From: Chloroflexota bacterium
Lineage (GTDB): Bacteria > Chloroflexota > Anaerolineae > Aggregatilineales > J027
Reading direction: 5' to 3'
Length of the DNA: 64,000 nucleotides
Assembly: GCA_013112715.1 (NCBI GenBank)
Contig: JABFGB010000019.1
Span: 1 to 64,000, forward strand
Below the pieces are notes generated by a model. The model did no database searches. It was not told the DNA's origin and was given only the letters and a program-made list of their open reading frames with translations. Positions 1 through 9,056 of the stretch are shown in pieces; the first letter of the stretch is position 1; each line of letters begins with the position of its first letter. Made by a program: the position numbers and the translations under genes.

Positions 1-2
1 CT

Positions 3-608
3 GTCGAAGCCGCGCCGGTACGTGTTCCTAAAGCGCCGCGCAGCAAAAAAGACAGCGGCCTCTATTTGCCGTGGTGGTCATTGGTGGTATTGATTTTGGT
101 CGTCGGTGGGGGCGCGGTTTTGTTGTTGGCATTCGCGCTGAATGCAGGTGAGAATTTCATTCTAGGCGACCAAACGCCGCAGGTGATTGTCGTTACCAAT
201 GCGCTGACCGGTAATACGGTTGGACAACCAACCAATAACACAAATGTGCAACCTGCCACGACACCGGGGAGCGTGCCACCTACCGCCCAAGCCATCAATA
301 CACCCGTACCCACCGCGCAGCCAACCCAAACGGGTATTCCGGGGGTGACAACGGGTTGTCCACTTGGGGCCATTGTCGAAGTGGTGGGAACTGCGCCAAC
401 GGGCCTCAGCATTCGCAGTGAGCCACAGCAGGGACAAAATATCCTTTCCGTCGCCCCCGACGGTGAGCAATTCACGATTGTCGGGGGGCCACAGACCAGT
501 GTCGCCGTAGATGGAACGAGTCTTGAATTTTGTCAGGTGGAAGGGATTACCAATCCAAACCGTCAAGGTTGGGCCGCCCGCCAATACTTAGCCGAAGTCA
601 ATCAATAG
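3..608 (+). CDS. Membrane-anchored SH3-like protein, 5' end outside window
   Basis: The frame is open to the left edge, so the N-terminus is missing. A TTG at 66 is in frame but lies inside the open frame and has no convincing ribosome site. Visible parts are a short basic cytoplasmic stretch, one transmembrane segment starting PWWSLVVLIL, a Thr/Pro/Asn-rich linker of about 55 residues, and a C-terminal domain beginning AIVEVVGTAPTGLSIRSEP that looks like a bacterial SH3 fold. Such domains usually bind cell-wall or surface ligands. The stop is 12 bases before ligA, so the two are probably co-transcribed. The precise function is unknown. Confidence 0.7.
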   Translation, partial: VEAAPVRVPKAPRSKKDSGLYLPWWSLVVLILVVGGGAVLLLAFALNAGENFILGDQTPQVIVVTNALTGNTVGQPTNNTNVQPATTPGSVPPTAQAINTPVPTAQPTQTGIPGVTTGCPLGAIVEVVGTAPTGLSIRSEPQQGQNILSVAPDGEQFTIVGGPQTSVAVDGTSLEFCQVEGITNPNRQGWAARQYLAEVNQ

Positions 609-620
609 AGCAGCACCGCA

Positions 621-2648
621 ATGAGCAACCCTTCTGAATTGGCAGCACGCGCCGCTGAACTGCGTGTACAAATCCGTGAGCACAACTATCGTTATCATGT
701 GCTGGGTGAGCCGATTATCACCGATGTGGAGTATGATCGGCTGTTTTTTGAGTTGGCGGCGCTGGAAAATGAACACCCTGAACTCCGCACGCCCGATTCG
801 CCTACTCAACAGGTTGGAGGGGAACTTACCAGTGACCTGCCAAAAATCCGACATGCTGCCCCCATCCTGAGCTTGAGCAACGCCTTTACGATTGAGGAAG
901 TTCGGGCATGGCGGGATCGCATTGCTAAACTCCTGCCGCCAGATACGCGCCTTGATTATGTGGTCGAGCCGAAATTTGATGGACTGACCCTTGTTGTCAC
1001 CTATGAACACGGCGTTTTGACATTGGGGGCGACACGCGGTAATGGGGACGAGGGTGATGATGTCACCCAGAACGTCCGCACCGTCAAAACCATCCCCAAT
1101 CGGATTCCGGTCAACCCAAATGGACCCAAGCCGCCTAAACGCTTGGTCGTGCGTGGGGAAATCCTATTTCTGAAAGACGACTTCAAGTCAGTTAATGAAA
1201 AGCAGGTCGAATTGGGGCTACCGCGTTATGTGAATGCGCGAAATACGGCATCAGGGTCGCTTAAACAAAAAGACCCGCGTATCACCGCCGAACGCCCCCT
1301 GACCACATTTATCTATTCGATTGTCAGTGCCGAGGGGCAAGTTCCTCAAACGCAGTGGGAGACACTGAACTATTTGCGGGATATGGGATTTTTGGTGTCC
1401 GAGGAATCGCGCCATTTCGATGATTTTGAGGCGATGACGGAATATCTGGCGGGATTTGTGGAAAAACGCGACAGCCTGCCCTATGAAATTGATGGCTTGG
1501 TGGTGAAGGTCAACTCCAAACTCGTATTTGATGAACTAGGCGTCGTTGGCAAAGACCCACGCGGCGCAACGGCCTTTAAATTCCCATCTCAAGAAGCCAC
1601 CACGAAATTGTTGGGCGTGGAATCTTTTGTAGGGCGGACGGGCGTCTTGACCCCCACCGCTGTGTTAGAGCCTGTTTTTTTGAGTGGGGTGACGGTCAAG
1701 CAGGCCAGTTTGCATAATTATGACCTCATCGCCGAGAAAGATATTCGGATTGGGGATCGGGTCATTGTCAAACGCTCCGGGGATGTCATTCCCTATGTCA
1801 TTGGGCCAGTTGTTGCGGCACGCACCGGGGATGAATTGCCCATTTTGCCACCCGCCACCTGCCCGACCTGCGGATCCCCTATTGCACGCGATGAGGGTGA
1901 GGTCGCCTATTATTGCACTAACCCGGCCTGCCCGGAACGTATCGCCCGCAATATAGAATATTTTGTGTCACGGGGAGCGCTCGATATTGTGGGGCTGGGA
2001 GAGCGCGGTGTGCGATTATTGTTAGAAAAAGGGCTGATCGCCGACGAAGCCGATTTGTTTACCCTTAAAGCCGAAGATTTAATAGGCCTTGAGGGATTCG
2101 CCGAAAAGAAGGTGCAAAATCTGCTTGACAGCATTCGGGCCGCCAAAGATCGCCCCCTTGCACGATTGCTTGGCGCACTTGGCATACGCGGGGTGGGAGG
2201 CGTCACAGCAGATTTATTGGTCAAACGCTATCACACCCTAGACACGATTGCATCTCTCAGCGAAGATGAATTGCAAACCAATGATGGTATCGGGCCAAAT
2301 CTCGCCGGGGCGATTGTCGAGTGGTTTGCTCAACCGCGTAACCGTCAGTTGATTGAAAAATTGCGGATGGTGGGGCTACGTCTGCATGAAGAAGCCCAAG
2401 AACTCCATAGCGACAAACTCACGGGTCTGACGTTTGTGATGACCGGGACGTTGCCAACGCTGAAACGTGAGGAAGCCGAAGCCATGATTATGCAGCATGG
2501 TGGCAAAATCACAGGGAGTGTCAGCAAAAAAACCAGCTATGTGGTAGCAGGTGAATCTCCCGGCAGCAAATTGACCAAAGCCCAATCATTGGGAGTGCCG
2601 ATTTTAGATGAGGCTGGACTGCTGGCCTTGCTGAACGATGAACCATAG
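621..2648 (+). CDS. ligA: NAD-dependent DNA ligase LigA
   Basis: This enzyme seals nicks between Okazaki fragments and during repair, using NAD+ to adenylate an active-site lysine. At 675 residues it has the usual family length. The N-terminal Ia domain (HNYRYHVLGEP) is followed by the adenylation motif EPKFDGL with catalytic Lys118, then the OB fold. A four-cysteine zinc finger (CPTCG...CTNPACPERI) lies near residue 414. Helix-hairpin-helix repeats fill about residues 450-590, and a C-terminal BRCT domain starts near 595 (LTGLTFVMTGTLP). All expected modules are present and intact. The start ATG has only a weak purine-rich upstream sequence, consistent with translation following the upstream gene. 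Confidence 0.97.
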   Translation: MSNPSELAARAAELRVQIREHNYRYHVLGEPIITDVEYDRLFFELAALENEHPELRTPDSPTQQVGGELTSDLPKIRHAAPILSLSNAFTIEEVRAWRDRIAKLLPPDTRLDYVVEPKFDGLTLVVTYEHGVLTLGATRGNGDEGDDVTQNVRTVKTIPNRIPVNPNGPKPPKRLVVRGEILFLKDDFKSVNEKQVELGLPRYVNARNTASGSLKQKDPRITAERPLTTFIYSIVSAEGQVPQTQWETLNYLRDMGFLVSEESRHFDDFEAMTEYLAGFVEKRDSLPYEIDGLVVKVNSKLVFDELGVVGKDPRGATAFKFPSQEATTKLLGVESFVGRTGVLTPTAVLEPVFLSGVTVKQASLHNYDLIAEKDIRIGDRVIVKRSGDVIPYVIGPVVAARTGDELPILPPATCPTCGSPIARDEGEVAYYCTNPACPERIARNIEYFVSRGALDIVGLGERGVRLLLEKGLIADEADLFTLKAEDLIGLEGFAEKKVQNLLDSIRAAKDRPLARLLGALGIRGVGGVTADLLVKRYHTLDTIASLSEDELQTNDGIGPNLAGAIVEWFAQPRNRQLIEKLRMVGLRLHEEAQELHSDKLTGLTFVMTGTLPTLKREEAEAMIMQHGGKITGSVSKKTSYVVAGESPGSKLTKAQSLGVPILDEAGLLALLNDEP

Positions 2649-2661
2649 AAATTAGGAATGA

Positions 2662-3864
2662 ATGAGCGCCAAAGCGATATTAAATGAAGGGGTGCTGAAA
2701 AGCATCAGTCGCCGCCACCCTTGGATTTTTTCGGGGGCGATCAAGACGGTTAAAGGCAATCCCGAAGATGGCGATATTCTCAAATTGGTTTCAGCCAACG
2801 ACCAATTCTTAGGGCGGGGCTATTGGAACAGCCAATCCCAAATTCAGGTGCGGGTGCTGTCATGGAATGAAGATGAACTGATTGACCGCGATTTTTGGCG
2901 GGGGCGCCTGCTGCGGGCGATTGAAAACCGCCCCCATGCCAGAGACCTTACCAAAGCCTGCCGCTTGGTCAACGCCGAAAATGATTTTTTGCCGGGGTTG
3001 GTGGTAGATCGTTATGGCGAATGGTTGGTGCTGCAAGCCCTGACACTCGGCATCGAACGGCGCAAAACCATGCTGGCGGAACTGTTGGCGGAGATCTTTC
3101 AACCCAAAGGCATCTATGAACGCAGTGACGTGGATGTGCGGAAACGCGAGGGCCTTGACGAAAGATCAGGCGTGTTATGGGGTGAAACGCCACCTAGCAC
3201 CGTCGAAATCGAAGAAAATGGCCTGCGCTTGTTGGTAGATATTCAACACGGACACAAAACGGGTTTCTATCTCGATCAGCAGGTCAATCGGGCTATGCTG
3301 GCAGAATGGATTGCCCATCAATCGAATCGGGCTGAACTGACCGTATTAAATACGTTTAGCTACACAGGTGCTTTTAGTGTAGCGGCACGGGTAGCCGGAG
3401 TGGGTCGGGCGATTTCGCTGGATTCGTCGGCGGATGCACTCGAAATCGCCAAAGAAAATTATCGGCTGAATGGGTTGACAATAGATGAGGCCGATTTTGT
3501 CGAGGGCGATGTGTTCGCGGTGCTGCGTCAGTATCGAGAGCAGGGGCAAAAATTTGATGTCATCATCCTCGACCCGCCGAAATTTGCCCAAAGTGCCAAG
3601 CAAGTAGAACGGGCCGCACGCGGGTATAAAGATATCAATCTGCTGGCATTTCAATTATTGAACCCCGGCGGATGGTTGTGGACGTTTTCCTGCTCGAATG
3701 CGATTAACCCGGATTTGTTCCAAAAGATCGTATTCGGGGCGCTGGAAGATTCCAAACGTGAGGCGCAAATTGTACAGCATCTTCACGCCGCCCCCGATCA
3801 CCCCATCGCCTTAACCTTCCCGGAGGGCGAATATTTAAAGGGGTTGGTGTGTCGCGTGTGGTGA
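2662..3864 (+). CDS. RlmI-type 23S rRNA cytosine-C5 methyltransferase
   Basis: This is a class I SAM-dependent methyltransferase with an N-terminal PUA domain (about residues 1-75, SISRRHPWIFSGAI). The methyltransferase fold has a SAM-binding segment VLNTFSYTGAFSVAA near 228, motif IV LDPPKFA near 302, and an FSCSNA segment near 342 holding the catalytic-type cysteine. E. coli RlmI (m5C1962) has nearly the same length and architecture, 396 versus 400 residues here. RlmK-like or other RlmI-family specificities cannot be excluded. It starts 13 bases after ligA with ATTAGGA upstream, so it is likely in the same transcript. Confidence 0.88.
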   Translation: MSAKAILNEGVLKSISRRHPWIFSGAIKTVKGNPEDGDILKLVSANDQFLGRGYWNSQSQIQVRVLSWNEDELIDRDFWRGRLLRAIENRPHARDLTKACRLVNAENDFLPGLVVDRYGEWLVLQALTLGIERRKTMLAELLAEIFQPKGIYERSDVDVRKREGLDERSGVLWGETPPSTVEIEENGLRLLVDIQHGHKTGFYLDQQVNRAMLAEWIAHQSNRAELTVLNTFSYTGAFSVAARVAGVGRAISLDSSADALEIAKENYRLNGLTIDEADFVEGDVFAVLRQYREQGQKFDVIILDPPKFAQSAKQVERAARGYKDINLLAFQLLNPGGWLWTFSCSNAINPDLFQKIVFGALEDSKREAQIVQHLHAAPDHPIALTFPEGEYLKGLVCRVW

Positions 3865-3890
3865 AGTTTCCAATCTGATGTTTATATTCG

Positions 3891-3901
3891 CCTGCTATAA
3901 T
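3891..3901 (+). promoter_or_regulatory. Extended -10 promoter for the protease gene
   Basis: TGC followed by TATAAT (-10 at 3896-3901) forms an extended -10 element. No good -35 is seen 16-18 bases upstream, which extended -10 promoters tolerate. A transcript starting near 3908 would carry the AGGAG at 3925-3929 and the TTG start at 3937. Confidence 0.5.
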
Positions 3902-3936
3902 GCGTAGATTGTCTATCGAAAAATAGGAGATTGTCG

Positions 3937-4608
3937 TTGTTTTTTCTAACTCCGGCATTGCTACTAGGTCGCGCTCTTGGCTTGATTATTGGCTTTACCT
4001 TTCATGAATTTGCTCATGCATGGACGGCTGACCGACTAGGAGACACCACGCCTCGGTTTCAACGCCGCTTGACCCTCGACCCACGTAGCCACATTGATGT
4101 AATCGGTATTTTGATGGCCTTAATCGCAGGCTTTGGGTGGGCCAAACCTGTGCCCGTCAATCCACGCGCTTTTTATCCCAATGAACGACGCAGCATGATG
4201 ATTGTGGCGTTTGCTGGCCCGTTGACCAACTTGGTCATTGCGTTTGTTTTGAGCATCCCCGTTCGGTTGATTTTGGCACTGACGGATACCTATTCCATCG
4301 CGCAGCATTGGTACACTGAACTCCCGTTTGAAATTTTGACCGTAATGGTGTTTTTCAATGTGGTTCTGTTTTTCTTTAACCTTATTCCACTCGCCCCACT
4401 GGACGGGTGGAGGGTTATGTTGGGTCTTGTACCGCCACACATTGCTCGTCAGTTGCAACAGTATGAACAAGAGGCTATGTTCGCCTTGATGATGTTGATC
4501 TTTGTTGGGTTCTTCATTCCGCAACTCAGCGTAATCGGTGCAGTAATTGGGCCATTCATCCGACTAACTTTTGATTTATTTACAGGACTCTCTGGCCCAT
4601 TGCTATGA
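3937..4608 (+). CDS. Site-2-type intramembrane metalloprotease (M50 family)
   Basis: A polytopic membrane protein of about 223 residues. The first helix carries the zinc motif HEFAH (His23, Glu24, His27), and a later helix carries NLIPLAPLDGW, the second zinc-ligand motif of M50 proteases. This compact form without PDZ domains matches bacterial SpoIVFB/YwhC-type or uncharacterised site-2 protease homologs. The substrate is unknown. A TTG at 3931 is also in frame but sits one base from the AGGAG at 3925-3929. The TTG at 3937 has a 7-base spacing and is preferred. The stop overlaps the next gene start by four bases (ATGA). Confidence 0.87.
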   Translation: MFFLTPALLLGRALGLIIGFTFHEFAHAWTADRLGDTTPRFQRRLTLDPRSHIDVIGILMALIAGFGWAKPVPVNPRAFYPNERRSMMIVAFAGPLTNLVIAFVLSIPVRLILALTDTYSIAQHWYTELPFEILTVMVFFNVVLFFFNLIPLAPLDGWRVMLGLVPPHIARQLQQYEQEAMFALMMLIFVGFFIPQLSVIGAVIGPFIRLTFDLFTGLSGPLL

Positions 4609-5117
4609 TTGGTCGTGTCCGACAAACCCTACAGGCGACGTTTGCATGGGTGCTGCCCTTGGACGAACGGTGCGCCAAATTGTATCTAAGCGAAGCCCAA
4701 TTCGCGTTATTTAAGACCATGCGGCGCAGTGAACGCCAACATCACCTGCGGGTGCTAGAAAAGCTACTGAAAAAGGGTCAGAATCATCCAGCCCTCATAA
4801 CGGCGGCCCTACTGCATGATGTCGGCAAAACCCGTGCCCGATTTACGATTATTGAGCGCATCTTGGCGGTGCTGGTCAAAAAATTTTTGCCCCACCAATT
4901 TGAGACATGGGCCAACGGGGAAGCCAAAGGCTGGAAACAGCCATTTGTGGTGAGTGCCAAACATCCTGAGTGGGGCGCGGAAATGGTAGCGATGGCAGGA
5001 GACGATGCGATGGTGGTGGAATTGATTCGACAACACCAAAATCGTCTCAAACACCCGCCAGCAAATGAATTTGAAGATTTATTGGTGGCACTGCAAGCCA
5101 GCGATGATGTGAGCTAA
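4605..5117 (+). CDS. HD-domain phosphohydrolase-like protein
   Basis: A 170-residue protein with an HD signature LLHDVGK (His71-Asp72), an upstream His cluster (RQHHLRV, 46-52) and later histidines in KHPEWGAEM and IRQHQNRLKHPP that complete a typical metal site. HD proteins are metal-dependent phosphohydrolases acting on nucleotides or signalling nucleotides. Nothing in this sequence fixes the substrate. It overlaps the protease gene by four bases, implying translational coupling. No membrane segment is evident. Confidence 0.8.
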   Translation: MIGRVRQTLQATFAWVLPLDERCAKLYLSEAQFALFKTMRRSERQHHLRVLEKLLKKGQNHPALITAALLHDVGKTRARFTIIERILAVLVKKFLPHQFETWANGEAKGWKQPFVVSAKHPEWGAEMVAMAGDDAMVVELIRQHQNRLKHPPANEFEDLLVALQASDDVS

Positions 5118-5133
5118 AAAAGCGAGGGCCTCT

Positions 5134-5844
5134 TTGAAAACGATTGGACTCATCGGTGGTCTCAGTTGGGAATCATCCGTTGAATATTATCGCATTATCA
5201 ATCAGACGGTGCGCGAAAAATTGGGAGGTCTGCATTCGGCCCAATGCCTGATGTACTCGTTTGATTTTGCTGAGATAGAGGCGTTACAACATCGCGGCGA
5301 TTGGGAAGCCGCAACGCTTCGCATGATTGTAGCCGCTCAACAACTCGAACACGGCGGGGCGGATTTTATCGTCATCTGCTCTAATACCATGCACAAAATG
5401 GCGGGGGCAGTCGAACAAGCCGTCTCCATACCACTGCTGCATATCGCCGACCCCACAGCCGAGGCCATCCAAACACACGGCTTTTCGACAGTAGCCCTTT
5501 TAGCAACCGGGTATACGATGGAGCAGGATTTTTATAAAGGGCGCTTGGTTGAAAAATATGGTCTCAAGGTGATAATTCCCAATCAAGCACAGCGGAACGA
5601 TGTTCACCGCATCATCTATGAGGAATTGGTCGTGGGGGTGATTCAACCAGAATCGCGGGCGCGGTATCAGGAAATTATCGGGGATTTGGCGGTGCAGGGA
5701 GCGCAGGCCGTGATATTGGGGTGTACCGAAATTGGGCTGTTGATTAAACCCGAAGACAGCATCTTGCCAACGTTTGACACAACGTTGCTCCATGCACAGG
5801 CGGCGGTTGAGTTCGCTTTGGCCCACCAAATTGAACCCCAATAG
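5134..5844 (+). CDS. Aspartate/glutamate racemase family protein
   Basis: A 236-residue cofactor-independent racemase-type protein. The N-terminus KTIGLIGGLSWESSVEYY and the two cysteines Cys82 (VICSNTMHK) and Cys197 (ILGCTEIGLL) are the catalytic pair expected for two-base racemization. Length and motif order match the YgeA/aspartate racemase branch rather than MurI. The start codon is TTG with GAGGG a few bases upstream. Possible roles are D-aspartate or broad-specificity D-amino acid formation. Substrate is inferred only from family. Confidence 0.87.
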   Translation: MKTIGLIGGLSWESSVEYYRIINQTVREKLGGLHSAQCLMYSFDFAEIEALQHRGDWEAATLRMIVAAQQLEHGGADFIVICSNTMHKMAGAVEQAVSIPLLHIADPTAEAIQTHGFSTVALLATGYTMEQDFYKGRLVEKYGLKVIIPNQAQRNDVHRIIYEELVVGVIQPESRARYQEIIGDLAVQGAQAVILGCTEIGLLIKPEDSILPTFDTTLLHAQAAVEFALAHQIEPQ

Positions 5845-5901
5845 GTGATTGTGGGCATATTAGATAGATCAGCATTTAGCGGGAATTTGAGAGAGCAGGA
5901 T

Positions 5902-6987
5902 ATGAGTAATCAGGTTAGTAACACCGCGCTGCGCCAGCACAAAAAAGATGCCATACAGGTCAAGGTCGCCCTGCTTGGGTTGAACCGCGTGACGGCCTCG
6001 CTGGGGTTGGCACTGCATGAATATAGCAATCGGCCCAACAGCGCGGTTGTATTTACCGTGTTGGGGCGAGATGATGACAACGATACGATGCGTTTGGCCC
6101 AACAAAAAGGCGCGATTGATAATTTCAACAAAAATTATGCCCAAGTCGTCGGCGATGCGGACATGATTTTTTTGAACACACCGATGGGTCAACACGAAGA
6201 AGTGTTTGCGCGGCTGGGTGAGACCTTGAAACCGGGGGCAGTGGTGATTGACTTGTCACCCCTCAAACAGCCGGGGGTCGCATTGGCTAAACGCTCCTTC
6301 CCACGAGACATGCACGACAAACCAACGGCCTATTTGGTGGGAGCGACTCCGCTGGTCGGCTATGATGCGCTCTATACAGTGGATAACTCGATAGAGAACG
6401 CCCAAGAATTTTTGTTCCGCAACAGTGACATCCTGATCGCGCCGGATGCCACCGTACCGAGTGAAGCGGTCAAGGTTGTGACGGATATAGCCGACTTTCT
6501 GAACATGACCCCACGTTTTATGGACCCCGGTGAACACGACGCCCTGACCGGGATTACCGAAGGAATGCCCGCGTTGCTGGCCCTAGCCCTTATGAGTGTG
6601 ATTGCGCGTTCGCCAAGTAAAAGTGACTTCTTACGGGCGGCCAATTTCAATTTCGGCGGAAGTGTCCATTCATTGCATGATTTGACTCCACAAGACCTTG
6701 CCATGATGACCCAACCCAACCGCGTCAGTTTGCGCCAACATCTAGATCAAGTTATTGTCACGCTGGAAAACATCAAACAAATGCTGGTAGACAGCGACGA
6801 AATGATCTTTCCCACCTATGCCAGTGGCGTTTTGGATGCGATGGGTGAATGGGAAGTGCGGCGTGAAAAGAACCATTGGGATTATGATACGGGTTCGGCA
6901 GATGTTCGCACCGTACAACCGGGGTTTGGTATCGGCCAGATGTTTGTGCCGAAGTTCCGCCGCAAAGATAAACAAGACGAAGATTAG
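5902..6987 (+). CDS. Prephenate dehydrogenase-like (TyrA-type) oxidoreductase
   Basis: About 361 residues. It has an N-terminal Rossmann fold (VKVALLGLNRVTASLGLAL), then a segment reading DADMIFLNTPMGQHEEVF, GAVVIDLSPLKQPGV, and a helical C-terminal half with the TyrA-like MDPGEHDALTGITEGMPALL. TyrA enzymes convert prephenate or arogenate to the tyrosine precursor. The nucleotide-binding loop is GLNRVTAS rather than a clean GxGxxG, so the activity is not certain. A GTG at 5845 opens the frame earlier, but the ATG at 5902 with an upstream GAGCAGGA begins where family homology starts. The 3' end overlaps the oppositely oriented permease gene by four bases. Confidence 0.72.
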   Translation: MSNQVSNTALRQHKKDAIQVKVALLGLNRVTASLGLALHEYSNRPNSAVVFTVLGRDDDNDTMRLAQQKGAIDNFNKNYAQVVGDADMIFLNTPMGQHEEVFARLGETLKPGAVVIDLSPLKQPGVALAKRSFPRDMHDKPTAYLVGATPLVGYDALYTVDNSIENAQEFLFRNSDILIAPDATVPSEAVKVVTDIADFLNMTPRFMDPGEHDALTGITEGMPALLALALMSVIARSPSKSDFLRAANFNFGGSVHSLHDLTPQDLAMMTQPNRVSLRQHLDQVIVTLENIKQMLVDSDEMIFPTYASGVLDAMGEWEVRREKNHWDYDTGSADVRTVQPGFGIGQMFVPKFRRKDKQDED

Positions 6988-7973
6988 GTTTTGGCGGGGC
7001 TGGTTTTCTGTGTTTGACGCAGGCGATAGAGTCCCAGTCGTACTTGATTTTGCAGGGTCTGTTCAAGGAACACTACACCAAACATCCCCGTCGCAGCCAA
7101 CACAATCGCTGGGCCAGTAGCGACATCCAAATGATAGCTGGCATAAAAGCCGATCACACTGGATGCCGACCCCATCAACGCCGCCAAAACCATCATCCAA
7201 TGCAACCGATGGGTAATCAGGGAAGCCGTCGCCGCCGGGGTAATCAAAAGGGCCAGCATCAACGAGATGCCGACAATTTGCAGTGAGACGACGATGGTGG
7301 TTGCAATGAGCAGCAAGAGTAGATAACGGAAAAATTCGGTGGGCAGGCGCAGGGTTTTGGCAAGTAGGGGGTCGAAGGAAATCAGCATAAATTCTTTGTA
7401 GAAGATAATGATGATCAGCAGCACGACCACGCTGAAGCCGATGATGATGTTTAAATCCTGCGGGCCAACGCCCAAAATTTGCCCAAACAGAATATGGGTT
7501 AAGTCCCCCGCATAACTTTCCACCCGTGACACCATCGCAATCCCCAACGCGAACATGCCTGCAAAGACAATGCCAATGGCGGTATCGCTGCGGAGGCGTT
7601 CATGACGGGTCAAAAAGCCAATCAGAAAGGTACTGGCTAATCCTGCTCCCAATGCACCCCACAATAACGGATTGGCGTCACGCACACCGGGAATATCTGG
7701 GACATCTCCGGCACGACTGCGCTGATACATAATCGCCACACCGGGTAGGATGCTATGGGATAGCGCATCGGCAAAAAATGACATACCGCGCACCACTACC
7801 AAACTGCCAACCACCCCTGACAGCACCCCAACCAAAATGGCGGCTTCGAGCGAGCGTTGGAGCAAAGCGATTTCGAGGGGCTTGGTAATAAACCAATGGT
7901 AATCACGCAGGAGAACATCCCACCCGCGCTGAATGAGTTCCCAAAGGGAGAGGGTCGCCAGTACATTTATCAT
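6984..7973 (-). CDS. Zinc/manganese-type ABC transporter permease (ABC-3 family)
   Basis: A polytopic protein of 329 residues with about eight hydrophobic segments. It has the characteristic ABC-3 permease run VVRGMSFFADALSHSILPGVA, which matches ZnuB/MntC/TroC-type subunits for zinc, manganese or iron import. A charged C-terminal tail (YRLRQTQKTSPAKT) faces the cytoplasm. It follows the ATPase gene by four bases on the same strand. No metal-binding lipoprotein (ZnuA/MntA) is in the window, so the metal is not determined. Confidence 0.9.
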   Translation of the reverse strand: MINVLATLSLWELIQRGWDVLLRDYHWFITKPLEIALLQRSLEAAILVGVLSGVVGSLVVVRGMSFFADALSHSILPGVAIMYQRSRAGDVPDIPGVRDANPLLWGALGAGLASTFLIGFLTRHERLRSDTAIGIVFAGMFALGIAMVSRVESYAGDLTHILFGQILGVGPQDLNIIIGFSVVVLLIIIIFYKEFMLISFDPLLAKTLRLPTEFFRYLLLLLIATTIVVSLQIVGISLMLALLITPAATASLITHRLHWMMVLAALMGSASSVIGFYASYHLDVATGPAIVLAATGMFGVVFLEQTLQNQVRLGLYRLRQTQKTSPAKT

Positions 7974-7977
7974 ACAC

Positions 7978-8868
7978 TTAACATTCGTGACATGAGTCGT
8001 CGGCGATTACGGTATACGGGGATTGATCCTGCCAAACCGTCAAAAAGCCACCAAAGGTACGGCTCAGATTTTTGGCATTAAACACTTCGGCGGTGGGGCC
8101 AAAAGCAATTTGCTGACGATTCATCATCAGCACCTTGTCATAATGATGGGCGGCTTGGCCTAGATTGTGAGTGGAAACGATAATCGTCACTTTTAATTCA
8201 CGTAGGGTATCCAATACGCCCATAATCTCAGCTTCGGCGGAGGCATCCACCCCAGCAAAGGGTTCGTCCATCAGCAATACGGCTGCTTTTTGGGCAAGGG
8301 CACGCGCAATAAACACTCGTCGGCGCTGTCCACCCGATAGCTGTCCAATTTGGCGATGGCGCAGATGCGACATTTCCACTTTTTCGAGGGCATCGCGCAC
8401 GGCTTGACGGTCAGCCTTGCGAGGAGTGCGGAAATAACCGATATGCCGGGTACGGGACATCATGACGACATCCCACACGTTCGCCGGAAACTTCCAGTCT
8501 ACCGATTCATGTTGGGGCACATAACTCACCCTAAAATGGCTGGTAGCGCAGGATTCACCTCCAACTGAAATTGAGCCAGAATACATGGGGAGGAGGCCAA
8601 CCATTGCTTTAAACAGGGTGGATTTGCCCGCTCCGTTTGGGCCAATCACCGCGATACGTTCACCGGGGAGGGCGCTAAAATGAATGGCCTCACAGCCGGA
8701 AACTTGCCCGTAACGCACGGTGAGGTTCACAACTTCAATGGCAGGCATTACATCCTCAGACACCACCAACGCCAGAGGCTCAATCGGCGTGATGGTGTCG
8801 CGGTAGACTGCCAGTTCGGGGTAGGCCTCTTCAGGAGCGATGGCGGGTTTCATGGATCGGATGCTCAA
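7978..8868 (-). CDS. Metal ABC transporter ATP-binding protein with Cys-rich tail
   Basis: An ABC ATPase with Walker A GPNGAGKST, Q-loop VSYVPQHE, signature LSGGQRRR, Walker B VLLMDEPFAGVD and switch His in STHNLG. The context makes it the energizing subunit for the adjacent ABC-3 permease. At 296 residues it is longer than usual. The N-terminal extension is about 45 residues before VNLTVRYG. The C-terminus ends DDSCHEC, a possible metal-sensing or metal-binding tail (inference). A consensus sigma70 promoter lies 33-61 bases upstream of the start. Confidence 0.92.
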   Translation of the reverse strand: MSIRSMKPAIAPEEAYPELAVYRDTITPIEPLALVVSEDVMPAIEVVNLTVRYGQVSGCEAIHFSALPGERIAVIGPNGAGKSTLFKAMVGLLPMYSGSISVGGESCATSHFRVSYVPQHESVDWKFPANVWDVVMMSRTRHIGYFRTPRKADRQAVRDALEKVEMSHLRHRQIGQLSGGQRRRVFIARALAQKAAVLLMDEPFAGVDASAEAEIMGVLDTLRELKVTIIVSTHNLGQAAHHYDKVLMMNRQQIAFGPTAEVFNAKNLSRTFGGFLTVWQDQSPYTVIADDSCHEC

Positions 8869-8900
8869 TCAGTCTTATTGATACGAAATCTCACTTAAGC

Positions 8901-8929
8901 ATTATACAATTAGGGCTGAGGTGTGTCAA
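8901..8929 (-). promoter_or_regulatory. Consensus sigma70-type promoter for the metal ABC operon
   Basis: Read on the minus strand, TTGACA (8929-8924) and TATAAT (8906-8901) are separated by exactly 17 bases. Both hexamers match consensus perfectly. Transcription would begin near 8894, giving a leader of about 25 bases. No recognisable Zur, MntR or Fur box was identified. Such a strong promoter would normally need a repressor for metal control. Confidence 0.85.
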
Positions 8930-8961
8930 AGGGCGAAAAAACAACAGGCACATTGCACACG

Positions 8962-8991
8962 TTGAGGAAAAACAGCGACTAAAACTATAAC
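8962..8991 (+). promoter_or_regulatory. Possible promoter for the GAF-domain gene
   Basis: TTGAGG (8962-8967) and TATAAC (8986-8991) are separated by 18 bases. A second candidate is the extended -10 TGG-TATTAT at 9023-9031, which lacks a clear -35. Either could drive the gene starting at 9057 or 9072. Confidence 0.35.
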
Positions 8992-9056
8992 GCAATTCCT
9001 ATCTGCATTTTAAGGCTGAATCTGGTATTATTAGCACAACTAAGCCGAGCCGATGG

